Source: Polynucleobacter sp. 80A-SIGWE (GTDB lineage: Bacteria > Pseudomonadota > Gammaproteobacteria > Burkholderiales > Burkholderiaceae). From it: a stretch of DNA of 64,000 nt. The stretch is from positions 496,001 to 560,000 of the forward strand of contig NZ_JACVOR010000002.1 of assembly GCF_018882295.1 (NCBI RefSeq). Reading direction: 5' to 3'. This document shows positions 1 through 7,917 of this stretch, in pieces; the stretch's first letter is position 1; each line of letters begins with the position of its first letter. The notes beneath the pieces were generated by a model. The model worked only from the letters and a program-made list of their open reading frames with translations, had not been told where the DNA came from and did not search any database. Both the position numbers and the translations under genes were made by a program.

Positions 1-46
1 TGATATTATTTATCTAATAAATTGATTATAGGGATATCTGCAAATC

Positions 47-994
47 ATGGTTGCTCTACCTTCATTACGTCAGCTTCGCTACTTTGTAGCAATTGCTCAA
101 GAGCTTAATTTCACCCGGGCTGCAGAAGTCTGCTTCGTGGGCCAATCGACTTTGAGTGCGGGCTTAAAAGAGCTTGAGGACGGCTTAGGGATCCGCTTGG
201 TGGAGAGGGACCGTCAAAATGTGGCAATTACCCCCATTGGTCTCGAGATTCTGGAGAGGGCGAAGACGATCCTAGCCTCATCCCAAGATTTAGTGGAATA
301 CGCAGATGCTGCAGGTAAGCCTATGGCTGGGACTATTCGCCTTGGTGTGATCCCAACCATTGCACCATTCTTGCTTCCAAATGTGATGCCAGATATTCGG
401 ACCCGTTTTCCGAGCCTGAAGATTGCATTGCGCGAGGACCTGACAGCTAATCTCTTAACTAGATTGGCGGAGCATCAATTGGATTTCATTCTGATTGCTT
501 TGCCATATGAGACCTCGGGTTTATTGGTTAAAGAATTATTTGATGACGAGTTTTGGTTGGTTGCCAGGGAAGATGACCCAGCCCTCAAAGGTAAGGAGAT
601 TCATCTACCAGCAAAAATGGCAGAGAGGCTGCTGCTTTTAGAAGAAGGGCATTGTTTGCGCGAACACACCTTGCAAGCTTGCAAGCGCTCAGATATTCGC
701 AATGCAGATGGCATGGAAGCCACCAGCTTGCTAACGCTGCTACAGATGGTCGACTCCGGAATGGGAATTGCATTGCTGCCAGAGATGGCGGTGAGAGGTG
801 GTTTATTAAACGGCACAAGCTTAGAAGCTCGCCCATTGGCGCCGCCCGCGCCTAAGCGAGTGATTGCCTTGGTAGCCCGCTCATCCACAGCTCATGTAGC
901 TGAGTTCCAGGCGTTTTCTGATTGTATTCAGGAGAGGTTCAAGAAGGGCGCCAAGAGTAGTCGTGGTGCGGTCAAAGGCTTACGCAAGGATTAG
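47..994 (+). CDS. oxyR: OxyR-type LysR family peroxide-sensing regulator
   Basis: This 315-residue cytoplasmic DNA-binding protein has an N-terminal winged HTH (residues 3-62) and a LysR substrate-binding-type effector domain (about 95-300). The diagnostic element is the segment GHCLREHTLQAC. Its cysteines 203 and 212 lie nine residues apart, exactly as Cys199 and Cys208 of E. coli OxyR, which form the peroxide-sensing disulfide. The protein is therefore expected to activate antioxidant genes on oxidation. It is followed in the same direction by an ene-reductase gene, which could be a target. The ATG start lacks a strong Shine-Dalgarno sequence. The regulator class is firm; its target genes are not visible here. 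Confidence 0.93.
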   Translation: MVALPSLRQLRYFVAIAQELNFTRAAEVCFVGQSTLSAGLKELEDGLGIRLVERDRQNVAITPIGLEILERAKTILASSQDLVEYADAAGKPMAGTIRLGVIPTIAPFLLPNVMPDIRTRFPSLKIALREDLTANLLTRLAEHQLDFILIALPYETSGLLVKELFDDEFWLVAREDDPALKGKEIHLPAKMAERLLLLEEGHCLREHTLQACKRSDIRNADGMEATSLLTLLQMVDSGMGIALLPEMAVRGGLLNGTSLEARPLAPPAPKRVIALVARSSTAHVAEFQAFSDCIQERFKKGAKSSRGAVKGLRKD

Positions 995-1071
995 GCTGTA
1001 CTCAGCAAGAATGCACCATTCTTGCTACAGTCCATGATCGAATCATTTATCAGTAAAAAAGAAAGAGTCTC

Positions 1072-2172
1072 ATGTCCGGAAAAGAAATCATGTTTACCCC
1101 CATCAAGCTTGGCTCCATTGAGTTAAAGAATCGTCTGGTGATGGCGCCGCTAACAAGAATGCGCGCCATCGATGGGGATGTGCCAAATCCTTTGGCAAAA
1201 ACATACTATGAGCAAAGAGCAAGCGCTGGCCTCATCATCAGCGAAGCAACACAAATTTCTCCAATCGGAAAAGGCTATCCGGCTACTCCCGGAATTTATT
1301 CTGCTGAGCAAACTGCTGCATGGAAAGAAATCGTGAATGCTGTTCACGCCAAGGGCGGCAAGATGGTTGCCCAACTCTGGCATGTAGGTCGTATTTCTCA
1401 TTCATCTTTGCATCCTGAGCAGGGTATCCCTGAAGCGCCTTCAGCGATTGCACCTGCTGGTCAAACCTACGGCGCCGATTGGAAGTTGCATGACTATGAA
1501 ACTCCTAAAGCAATGACGGCTGAAGACATTGCGCGCTTGTTAAAAGATTTTGAATTGGCTGCCGCTAATGCAAAAGCGGCAGGTTTTGATGGCGTAGAAA
1601 TTCACTCCGCAAATGGTTATCTACTCGATCAATTTTTACAAGATAAAACCAATCAACGTACCGATGAGTATGGTGGCTCTATCGAAAACCGTGTGCGTCT
1701 ATTGGGTGAGGTGATTGAGTCTGTTGCTAAGGTATTCCCAAGCGACCGCATCGGTGTTCGCCTTTCACCTTACGGTAGTTTTAACGATATGGCTGATAGT
1801 GATCCTATCGCTTTGTTTAATGCCGTAATTCAAAAGCTCAATGGCTACCAGTTGTCCTATGTACACATGATTGAGCCGCGCTCAACGACTGCGGGTGGTA
1901 ATGATCAGATTGATGTAGGCGCCCCAATTACTTCAGAGATTTTCCGAAATGCCTATAAAGGTAAATTCATTAGTGCTGGTGGATATGATCAGGCTATGGG
2001 AGAAGCTGTTCTTGAGGCTGGCCTAGCCGATGCAGTTGCTTATGGTCGTTTGTATATTGCCAACCCAGATTTGGCTGAGCGCTTTGAACAAGGTGCGGTA
2101 CTTAATGCATACAACCGTGCAACGTTCTACGGTGGAGCAGAGCTAGGGTACACCGACTACCCAACGCTCTAA
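1072..2172 (+). CDS. nemA: Old yellow enzyme family alkene reductase (N-ethylmaleimide reductase-like)
   Basis: This 366-residue FMN/NAD(P)H-dependent TIM-barrel enzyme should reduce activated C=C bonds such as enones, maleimides and nitro compounds. Family marks are the N-terminal NRLVMAPLTRMR, QLWHVGR around residue 103, the substrate-binding pair in HSANGYLLDQFL (His and Asn), the DEYGGSIENR motif, and the C-terminal GYTDYPTL shared with NemA. Length matches E. coli NemA (365). The ATG at 1072 is 77 bases after oxyR, so oxidative or electrophile control is plausible but not shown. A second in-frame ATG six codons on (1090) is the alternative start. A hairpin terminator follows the stop. 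Confidence 0.93.
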   Translation: MSGKEIMFTPIKLGSIELKNRLVMAPLTRMRAIDGDVPNPLAKTYYEQRASAGLIISEATQISPIGKGYPATPGIYSAEQTAAWKEIVNAVHAKGGKMVAQLWHVGRISHSSLHPEQGIPEAPSAIAPAGQTYGADWKLHDYETPKAMTAEDIARLLKDFELAAANAKAAGFDGVEIHSANGYLLDQFLQDKTNQRTDEYGGSIENRVRLLGEVIESVAKVFPSDRIGVRLSPYGSFNDMADSDPIALFNAVIQKLNGYQLSYVHMIEPRSTTAGGNDQIDVGAPITSEIFRNAYKGKFISAGGYDQAMGEAVLEAGLADAVAYGRLYIANPDLAERFEQGAVLNAYNRATFYGGAELGYTDYPTL

Positions 2173-2190
2173 TTTAAGTAACTATTTATA

Positions 2191-2224
2191 GGGCCTCTAT
2201 CGAAAGATAGGGGTCTTATTTTTT
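2191..2224 (+). terminator. Intrinsic terminator after the alkene reductase gene
   Basis: An inverted repeat CCTCTATC-GAAA-GATAGGGG (one G-U pair, GAAA loop) is followed by a run of T residues. It sits 19 bases after the reductase stop and overlaps the last codons of the small convergent reading frame on the minus strand. Confidence 0.8.
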
Positions 2225-2392
2225 GTCTTCAGGATCTTTTAATAGATCGTAGTGGTTCGCAACGAGTAGGAGTGCAATCGATGCGCAACCCATGGCAAAG
2301 AATTGCCATTGATGCAACATGGCAGTTCCGATTACTGTCATCAGGATGGTCCAACCAACTGCCATCTTGGCTTTTTTTGTTAAGGGCTTCAT
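2216..2392 (-). CDS. Small two-helix membrane protein, 58 residues
   Basis: An ATG-initiated frame encodes MKPLTKKAKMAVGWTILMTV..., with a basic N-terminus, two hydrophobic segments (about 11-30 and 32-46) and a charged C-terminus ending DPEDKK. I do not recognise the family. It lies 21 bases downstream of another minus-strand gene of the same cluster (2414-2605), which suggests co-transcription. There is no strong ribosome-binding site, and its stop codon lies inside the T-tract of the convergent terminator. A small inner-membrane protein is the likely product; existence as a gene is probable rather than certain. Confidence 0.55.
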   Translation of the reverse strand: MKPLTKKAKMAVGWTILMTVIGTAMLHQWQFFAMGCASIALLLVANHYDLLKDPEDKK

Positions 2393-2413
2393 ATATCGGA
2401 ATTTAAGTAAAAA

Positions 2414-2605
2414 TTATCTAACGGAAAGTCTGGCTCTGGCGCTCAGCTCATTTGGGGCTCCGCGCTTATCGATTTGAGAAAGCCTAAGAGCCTCTTGCTC
2501 AAAATCAATTTGAGCCGGATGAAATTCAATATTCCCAAGGTGAATAACGTAAGTCCACACCAGTTCACGACCTCTATCTTTATATACATCTACAACGCGC
2601 TTCAT
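2414..2605 (-). CDS. Conserved-looking small hypothetical protein, 63 residues
   Basis: A soluble, charged 63-residue protein without membrane segments, cysteines or a recognisable domain. Its ATG overlaps the stop of the upstream DUF4239-like gene in an ATGA arrangement, so translation is probably coupled and the two are one operon. That coupling is the main reason for calling it real. Function is unknown. The neighbourhood (oxidase, bestrophin-like membrane protein, small membrane protein) suggests no pathway. Confidence 0.65.
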   Translation of the reverse strand: MKRVVDVYKDRGRELVWTYVIHLGNIEFHPAQIDFEQEALRLSQIDKRGAPNELSARARLSVR

Positions 2606-3402
2606 TTTTTACCGCCTACGGTGGGTGCCGAGCTATGACCGGCGTTCATATTGTGTTTTAAATCAATCAAATTTCGTGGATCGATACGAATCACGCCACC
2701 ACGAGGGCTATCGATATCTGCAATCAAAAAGAAGGAGATGGCAATCATCGTTGGAAAAATCATAAAGAGGCCGACATTGCGCTTGAAGTTTCTTGCACCA
2801 AAGCCTACCAGCATATTGGCGCCAATCGCGATTGCTGCCATTAACCACCAAGCAGCAGCCGGGATACGATTCCACCAGGCAGCCTGAGTGTAGCCATGGG
2901 AGTTGATTACATCATTCATTCCGGAGATGACTAGCGCAGTAGTGGGTGTTGATTGTGTTCGTGCAACAGGGAGTAGCTCATTCCACATAGCATTCTCTAG
3001 CGCAATCGTACGCTGCGTAATTTGTTTAGCAGTCTCATGATCTTGCTTGGAGTAGAACAAGATACGCTGATCCAAATATTCGTTCAGCAAGCCTTTAATG
3101 GTCTCAGCAGTTTTGCTGGGTAGAAGATCTGCTCTTAAAAACTCAGTACCAATTGCATTTGCCTCAGCCTCTTCATAAGTCTGCCTTAAGTCATATCGAG
3201 CAATGGCCATGGAGAAGGTAAAACCAATGATCAAGCCAAGCAGGGTGAGTGTAGCCGTCTGAATGATGCCGAGATCCGTCGAGGTCTCAGTGTCCTTGGT
3301 GCGGTACTTACTCAGGATGGCATTGCCAAACCATACCGAGCCCGAAAGGGTTGCGGCGGAAATAGCAAAAACTAATTCGGGGGAGTTGGCTAAGTATGAA
3401 AT
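2602..3402 (-). CDS. DUF4239/bestrophin-like membrane protein with probable ATT start codon
   Basis: The protein carries membrane segments near the N-terminus (containing LLGLIIGFTFSMAIARYDLR) and two more in the C-terminal half (AAAWWLMAAIAIGANMLVGF and LFMIFPTMIAISFFLIADI), followed by DSPRGGVIRID. Organisation and the final motif fit the DUF4239 (bestrophin-like) family, whose function is unknown. No ATG, GTG or TTG precedes the TTG at 3234, which would cut inside the first conserved membrane segment. In the same frame, ATT at 3402-3400 is preceded by CAGGAA at a 9-base spacing and follows the upstream oxidase stop by one base. I therefore place the start there (266 residues). It overlaps the next gene downstream by four bases. 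Confidence 0.72.
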   Translation of the reverse strand: MSYLANSPELVFAISAATLSGSVWFGNAILSKYRTKDTETSTDLGIIQTATLTLLGLIIGFTFSMAIARYDLRQTYEEAEANAIGTEFLRADLLPSKTAETIKGLLNEYLDQRILFYSKQDHETAKQITQRTIALENAMWNELLPVARTQSTPTTALVISGMNDVINSHGYTQAAWWNRIPAAAWWLMAAIAIGANMLVGFGARNFKRNVGLFMIFPTMIAISFFLIADIDSPRGGVIRIDPRNLIDLKHNMNAGHSSAPTVGGKK

Positions 3403-3403
3403 A

Positions 3404-4549
3404 TTAAAAAGTTCCTGGATACAAAATATCTTTAGTCACATTCTGAATGTCACGGTGTCCTGTAAACGCCATAGTGATATCCAATTCATTGTGAATAATG
3501 TCGAGGCATTTAGTAACGCCAGCTTCGCCCATGGCACCCAAGCCATAGAGGAAAGGACGACCAATCATCGTACCGCGTGCACCAAGTGCCCAAGCTTTCA
3601 ATACATCTTGTCCAGAGCGAATGCCACCATCCATCCAAACCTCAATATCTTTACCAACTGCATTGACGATGCCGGGCAAAGCTTTGATGCTGGAGATAGC
3701 ACCATCTAATTGGCGGCCACCATGATTCGAAACAATCAAAGCATCGGCCCCGGAGTTGGCAGCAAAGCGTGCGTCCTCTTCATCCAAGATGCCCTTAATG
3801 ATTAGCTTGCCGCCCCAGAGTTTTTTAATCCACTCCACATCATCCCAACTCAGGCCTGGATCAAACTGTTCAGCAGTCCAAGAGGAGAGGGAGGACATAT
3901 TGCCAACGCCGGTGGCATGACCAACAATATTGCGAAAGGTCCTGCGAGGAGTCATGGCCATACCCATGCACCAGCGTGGCTTGGTCATCATGTTGATCAT
4001 GTTGGCAATGGTCAACTTGGGAGGTGCAGACAAACCATTTTTTAAATCTTTATGGCGTTGTCCTAAAATCTGTAAATCTAAAGTCAGAACTAGGGCAGAG
4101 CATTTGGCAGCTTTGGCGCGTTCAATGAGGCGCTCAATAAACCCACGGTCTTTCATGACATAGAGCTGAAACCAAAACGGTTTAGTGGTTCGCTCTGCCA
4201 CGTCCTCAATCGAGCAAATGCTCATGGTAGATAAGCAGAAAGGAACACCAAACTTTTCAGCAGCACGGGCAGCCAGGATCTCACCATCGGCGTGTTGCAT
4301 ACCAGTCAAACCAGTTGGTGCAAGCGCTACAGGCATTGCAACCTCTTGTCCCACCATGGTTGTTTTGGTGGTGCGATTAGTCATATCTACAGCAACGCGC
4401 TGGCGCAGTTTGATTTTCTGAAAATCGGATTCGTTGGCTCGGTAGGTAGATTCAGTCCATGAGCCGGAGTCTGCATAGTCATAGAACATCTTAGGGGTGC
4501 GTTTTTGATGCAGAACTCGTAAATCTTCAATATTGGTGATGATTGCCAC
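3404..4549 (-). CDS. FMN-dependent alpha-hydroxy-acid oxidase/dehydrogenase (LldD-like)
   Basis: This 381-residue TIM-barrel flavoprotein belongs to the L-lactate dehydrogenase/glycolate oxidase family and should oxidise an L-2-hydroxy acid to the keto acid. Seen: N-terminal KMFYDYADSGSWTE, ALAPTGLTGMQH, PFWFQLYV, the catalytic SNHGGRQLDG (His and Arg) and the phosphate-binding MDGGIRSGQDVLKA and GARGTMIGRPFLYG. I chose the GTG at 4549 (AAAGGGG five bases upstream, product beginning MAIITNIEDLR) over an in-frame TTG eight codons earlier. Substrate (lactate, glycolate, mandelate) cannot be told from sequence alone. It heads a minus-strand operon with the DUF4239-like gene. Confidence 0.9.
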   Translation of the reverse strand: MAIITNIEDLRVLHQKRTPKMFYDYADSGSWTESTYRANESDFQKIKLRQRVAVDMTNRTTKTTMVGQEVAMPVALAPTGLTGMQHADGEILAARAAEKFGVPFCLSTMSICSIEDVAERTTKPFWFQLYVMKDRGFIERLIERAKAAKCSALVLTLDLQILGQRHKDLKNGLSAPPKLTIANMINMMTKPRWCMGMAMTPRRTFRNIVGHATGVGNMSSLSSWTAEQFDPGLSWDDVEWIKKLWGGKLIIKGILDEEDARFAANSGADALIVSNHGGRQLDGAISSIKALPGIVNAVGKDIEVWMDGGIRSGQDVLKAWALGARGTMIGRPFLYGLGAMGEAGVTKCLDIIHNELDITMAFTGHRDIQNVTKDILYPGTF

Positions 4550-4697
4550 TAAAACCCCTTTGTATATTGCCAATGCCAGATATCTGGCGCTAATTTAAGC
4601 TCTATCTTAGCAATACCAGGCAATTTGTTTCTACAATGCGTAGGCAAAGCCCTTCTTGGGGCTCAAAATACCCATTTATTCACCTAAATCCTCCTGA

Positions 4698-5606
4698 ATG
4701 CCCCAAATACCTCTGTCGACCGTCTTTTATTTAACCCTAGCTACTTTGCTTTGGGCGGGTAATGCGATCTCTGGACGGGTATTGGTGGGAAGTATTTCTC
4801 CCATCACCTTAAGTGCAGTTCGGTGGGGGCTGGCAGCGCTCATATTGTTCCCTTTAGGCTGGAAAGTGTTCAAGCCGAGCAGCGCCCTCTGGCAAAACAA
4901 AGGTCGCTTCTTGGTCTTAGGTCTTTTGGGCGTGGGTAGCTATAACGTGTTGCTCTATCTTGCCTTGCAAACCTCAACCGCAATTAATGTGACCCTGATC
5001 GGTGCCAGCATGCCGATTTGGATGCTCTTTATCGGCGCCGTCTTTTATAAGGTGAGGCCAACGCTCTTGCAGATGGTAGGTGCAGTTGTTTCTTTAATAG
5101 GGGTTACGGTTGTTCTGACACGCGGTGAGCCAACTAGCCTGCTGAGCATGGAAGTGGTGATGGGTGACTTACTCATTATGTTGGCCACAATTCTTTGGGC
5201 TTTCTATAGCTGGATGATTAGTCGTCCAGGGGAGAGTACTGAACGCCAATGGCCATGGGCTGAGTTTTTGATGGCTCAGGTCTTAATTGGTTTTATGTGG
5301 ACGATGTTATTCGAGGGTGCGGAGATTGCCACGGGACATGCCTTTATTAATCTCAATTATTGGACTGGAGCATTGATCGTTTTTGTAGCAATTGGACCAT
5401 CACTAATTGCTTATCGATGCTGGGGCTTGGGGGTTAATGGTGCTGGCCCAACCGTAGCGGCATTCTTTGCCAATCTCATTCCTTTGTTCACCGCATTACT
5501 CTCGGCAGCTATTTTGGGCGATCCACCCCAGCTTTTTCATGGCCTGGCTTTTGCCCTCATTGTTATAGGGATACTGGTCTCTTCTACTGCTAAAAAAAGC
5601 AGCTAA
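4698..5606 (+). CDS. EamA/DMT family transporter
   Basis: A 302-residue inner-membrane protein with about ten hydrophobic helices arranged as two EamA repeats (roughly 6-140 and 155-298). LATLLWAGNAISGR marks the start of the first repeat and LIMLATILWAFYSWMISRP the second. Family members export amino acids or other small metabolites. Substrate is not deducible. It is transcribed away from the oxidase operon through a 148-base divergent gap. No clear Shine-Dalgarno precedes the ATG. Confidence 0.88.
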   Translation: MPQIPLSTVFYLTLATLLWAGNAISGRVLVGSISPITLSAVRWGLAALILFPLGWKVFKPSSALWQNKGRFLVLGLLGVGSYNVLLYLALQTSTAINVTLIGASMPIWMLFIGAVFYKVRPTLLQMVGAVVSLIGVTVVLTRGEPTSLLSMEVVMGDLLIMLATILWAFYSWMISRPGESTERQWPWAEFLMAQVLIGFMWTMLFEGAEIATGHAFINLNYWTGALIVFVAIGPSLIAYRCWGLGVNGAGPTVAAFFANLIPLFTALLSAAILGDPPQLFHGLAFALIVIGILVSSTAKKSS

Positions 5607-5710
5607 CCCATCTCATTTGCTCAAAAAGCCCGTTTTCAGAGGCTGAGTACCCAAACAGCGCTAAATCAGTATCATTTAGGGCTAATCACACGATTTACTA
5701 GGAAATTACT

Positions 5711-6859
5711 ATGCCAGGCTTACTCCCGAATGTTGATCCAGACGGTTTATTAGAGTTTTCGGTTGTTTATACAGACCGCTCGCTGAACCACATGTCTGAA
5801 GAATTCAAAAAAGTCATGGTGGACATCTCTAGCGTCCTGAAGGATGCGTATAACGCTAGCTCAGCCGTCATCGTTCCAGGTAGCGGCACTTTTGGTATGG
5901 AAGCAGTCGCTCGCCAATTTGCCAATAATGAAAAGTGCCTTGTATTGCGCAACGGTTGGTTTAGTTATCGTTGGACTCAGATTTTTGATCTGGCCAATAT
6001 TACCCAGGACATTACTGTTCTTAAAGGTAAGCAATTAGAAGATACTGCGCAGGGTGTTTTTGCTCCGGCGCCAATTGAAGAAGTGGTGGCTTTTATTAAG
6101 AAAGAAAAGCCAGCAGTTGTTTTCGCTCCTCATGTAGAAACCTCTGCCGGAATTATTTTGCCGGACGACTATCTCAAAGCGGTTGGCGAAGCAGTTCGTT
6201 CGGTCAATGGTTTGTTTGTGCTGGATTGCATTGCTTCAGGTGCAATGTGGGTAGATATGAAGGCTTGCAATGTTGATGTGGTGATTACTGCGCCTCAAAA
6301 AGGCTGGAGCAGTTCACCTTGCTGTGCCTTGATTGCCATGGGCGACAGAGCACGCGAGCGTATTGAGTCTACACAAAGCAGCAGCTTCTCAATGGACCTT
6401 AAGAAGTGGCTCCAAATTATGGAAGCGTATGAAAAGGGTGGTCACGTGTATCACACCACCATGCCAACAGACGCACTCAAAATTTTGCGCAATGTAATGA
6501 AAGAAACTCAGGCCTTGGGCTTTGCCGCACTGAAAGCGAAGCAACAAGAGTTGGGAGACAAGGTTCGCGCCTTATTGGTATCGAATGGCTATCACTCAGT
6601 TTCAGCAAAAGGCTTTCAGTCTCCTGGCGTAGTAGTGAGCTACACCAAGGATCCAGAAATTCAATCTGGCAAGAAATTTATTGCGCTGGGTTTGCAAACT
6701 GCTGCTGGTGTGCCATTGCAGTGTGATGAGCGCCCAGACTTCCGTACTTTCCGAATTGGTTTATTTGGTCTAGAGAAGTTGGCTCATGTTGATCGTACTG
6801 TTGGTCATCTTGCAGCAGCTCTAGAAAAGATTACTGAGACTGAAGCTCAACCAGCTTAA
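5711..6859 (+). CDS. Class V aminotransferase (serine-pyruvate/alanine-glyoxylate type)
   Basis: This 382-residue PLP enzyme has N-terminal GSGTFGMEA (phosphate-binding loop), an aspartate in the FVLDCIASGAMW strand that should contact the pyridine nitrogen, and the Schiff-base lysine in TAPQKGWSSSPCC (around residue 197). The C-terminal domain ends with FRIGLFGLEKL. Length fits the alanine-glyoxylate/serine-pyruvate aminotransferase group, which transfers amino groups from serine or alanine to glyoxylate or pyruvate. AGGAAA stands 7 bases before the ATG. It appears monocistronic, ending at a bidirectional terminator. The exact amino donor is unknown. Confidence 0.88.
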   Translation: MPGLLPNVDPDGLLEFSVVYTDRSLNHMSEEFKKVMVDISSVLKDAYNASSAVIVPGSGTFGMEAVARQFANNEKCLVLRNGWFSYRWTQIFDLANITQDITVLKGKQLEDTAQGVFAPAPIEEVVAFIKKEKPAVVFAPHVETSAGIILPDDYLKAVGEAVRSVNGLFVLDCIASGAMWVDMKACNVDVVITAPQKGWSSSPCCALIAMGDRARERIESTQSSSFSMDLKKWLQIMEAYEKGGHVYHTTMPTDALKILRNVMKETQALGFAALKAKQQELGDKVRALLVSNGYHSVSAKGFQSPGVVVSYTKDPEIQSGKKFIALGLQTAAGVPLQCDERPDFRTFRIGLFGLEKLAHVDRTVGHLAAALEKITETEAQPA

Positions 6860-6879
6860 GTAGCAAAAAAGAGTAAGCC

Positions 6880-6905
6880 AAAAAGCCGTCTTAGGACGGC
6901 TTTTT
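6880..6905. terminator. Bidirectional terminator between convergent genes
   Basis: A perfect stem AAAAAGCCGTC-TTA-GGACGGCTTTTT (core GCCGTC/GACGGC) flanked by A and T runs on either side, so it can act on both strands. The stop codon of the minus-strand heme-barrel gene lies in the hairpin loop. Confidence 0.9.
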
Positions 6906-7541
6906 CATTGCCTCTAGCGCCAAAGGGTTGGGGGTAGCTTCACCTACCTTAGTAAGTACATTCGTATCCAGATGATGAAAGGGCTCATCCTGACCTTTGA
7001 TCATCATGACCGTGTCTTGCTCGTAAGACCAAGTGCCATCTTCCAAAATGGTCACCATGATGCGGTACTCAATGGTTTTAAATGCATAGTCTAAGAATGG
7101 GCTTGAAGAGATCCCAGCAGTGGGATCATCAATTTTGGCAACACATTCAAACTGGGTAGCGCTGGCAGAAGCTTTACCTGTTGCCATCGTGATCATGCCG
7201 CGAGGAATCGTGAGGGTATGAACAATGGATCCAGTCGCAGGCTCCCAAAGCCAATACCCAACTTGATCATGATAGGTTTTGACTTGATCTGGCTTGGTGA
7301 TGTGGAGGTGATAGCGCAAGCCATAAAACAACTGCGGCCCATTGGTTTGCGGATCAATTGGCTGCATCTCAATACGCTCGGTATAAACCTGCTTCTTTGG
7401 ACCTTCGGCCTTGGGCTTGATGTCCAAGCCCCGTTGACCTTCCCAGATCCCAGCAAGGTGGGTAAGGGGGCCTAGGTTTTCGAGGGTATTGATTGAGTAT
7501 CCCTGGGGCTCTGTATAGATATCAGCGGGAAAAGAGTTCAT
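6891..7541 (-). CDS. Heme-binding beta-barrel (FABP/nitrobindin-like) family protein
   Basis: The 216-residue protein contains LAGIWEGQRG near residue 29, resembling the G-x-W-x-G signature of the nitrobindin/THAP4-like heme barrel. It has alternating beta-rich sequence through EYRIMVTILEDGTWSYEQD and ends with a histidine-containing FHHLDTNVLTKV that could include the heme ligand. There is no signal peptide, so it is probably cytoplasmic. Assignment rests on motif and predicted barrel character. Heme binding and NO or peroxynitrite chemistry are inferred from the family. The start ATG is divergent from the Lys/Ala-rich gene at 7623. Confidence 0.65.
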   Translation of the reverse strand: MNSFPADIYTEPQGYSINTLENLGPLTHLAGIWEGQRGLDIKPKAEGPKKQVYTERIEMQPIDPQTNGPQLFYGLRYHLHITKPDQVKTYHDQVGYWLWEPATGSIVHTLTIPRGMITMATGKASASATQFECVAKIDDPTAGISSSPFLDYAFKTIEYRIMVTILEDGTWSYEQDTVMMIKGQDEPFHHLDTNVLTKVGEATPNPLALEAMKKPS

Positions 7542-7622
7542 GCGGACGCCTTGGTTAAATGAAGCATTAATGGCAAATAATTGAGTATTATCAAATTATC
7601 CACAAACCTTACGGAGTCTCGA

Positions 7623-7907
7623 ATGAATACTCGCTTTGCAAAACTCACTTTGGCCACACTCATTTCCGCCTCTATTGGTTTATCACCGCTGACAGTGATG
7701 GCGGCCGATCCAGCACCAGCTCCTGCGCCAGCAGCAGCTCCAGCAGCAGCGCCTGCTTCTCCAGCACCTGCAGCTCAGCCAGAGAAGGCTGCTAAGAAGT
7801 CTAAGAAGCAGGCTAAGAAAGATAAAAAAGCAGAGAAGAAGGCTAAGAAAAAATCAAAGAAAAAAGCTAAGGCCGCACAAGAGCCTGCAGCAGCTCCGCA
7901 GCAATAA
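7623..7907 (+). CDS. Exported Ala/Pro- and Lys-rich low-complexity protein, 94 residues
   Basis: An ATG preceded by ACGGAG opens a product with a typical signal peptide (MNTRFAKLTLATLISASIG..., cleavage after VMAA). A Pro-Ala linker follows (about 28-52), then a strongly basic Lys/Ala block (about 53-86) and PAAAPQQ at the end. An in-frame upstream start at 7581 would spoil the signal peptide. No domain is recognised. The lysine block looks like the tails of H1-like proteins and the L31 tail in this same window, but here it is exported. It may bind anionic polymers (LPS, DNA); that is speculation. Confidence 0.75.
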   Translation: MNTRFAKLTLATLISASIGLSPLTVMAADPAPAPAPAAAPAAAPASPAPAAQPEKAAKKSKKQAKKDKKAEKKAKKKSKKKAKAAQEPAAAPQQ

Positions 7908-7917
7908 TTTCTAGCAA

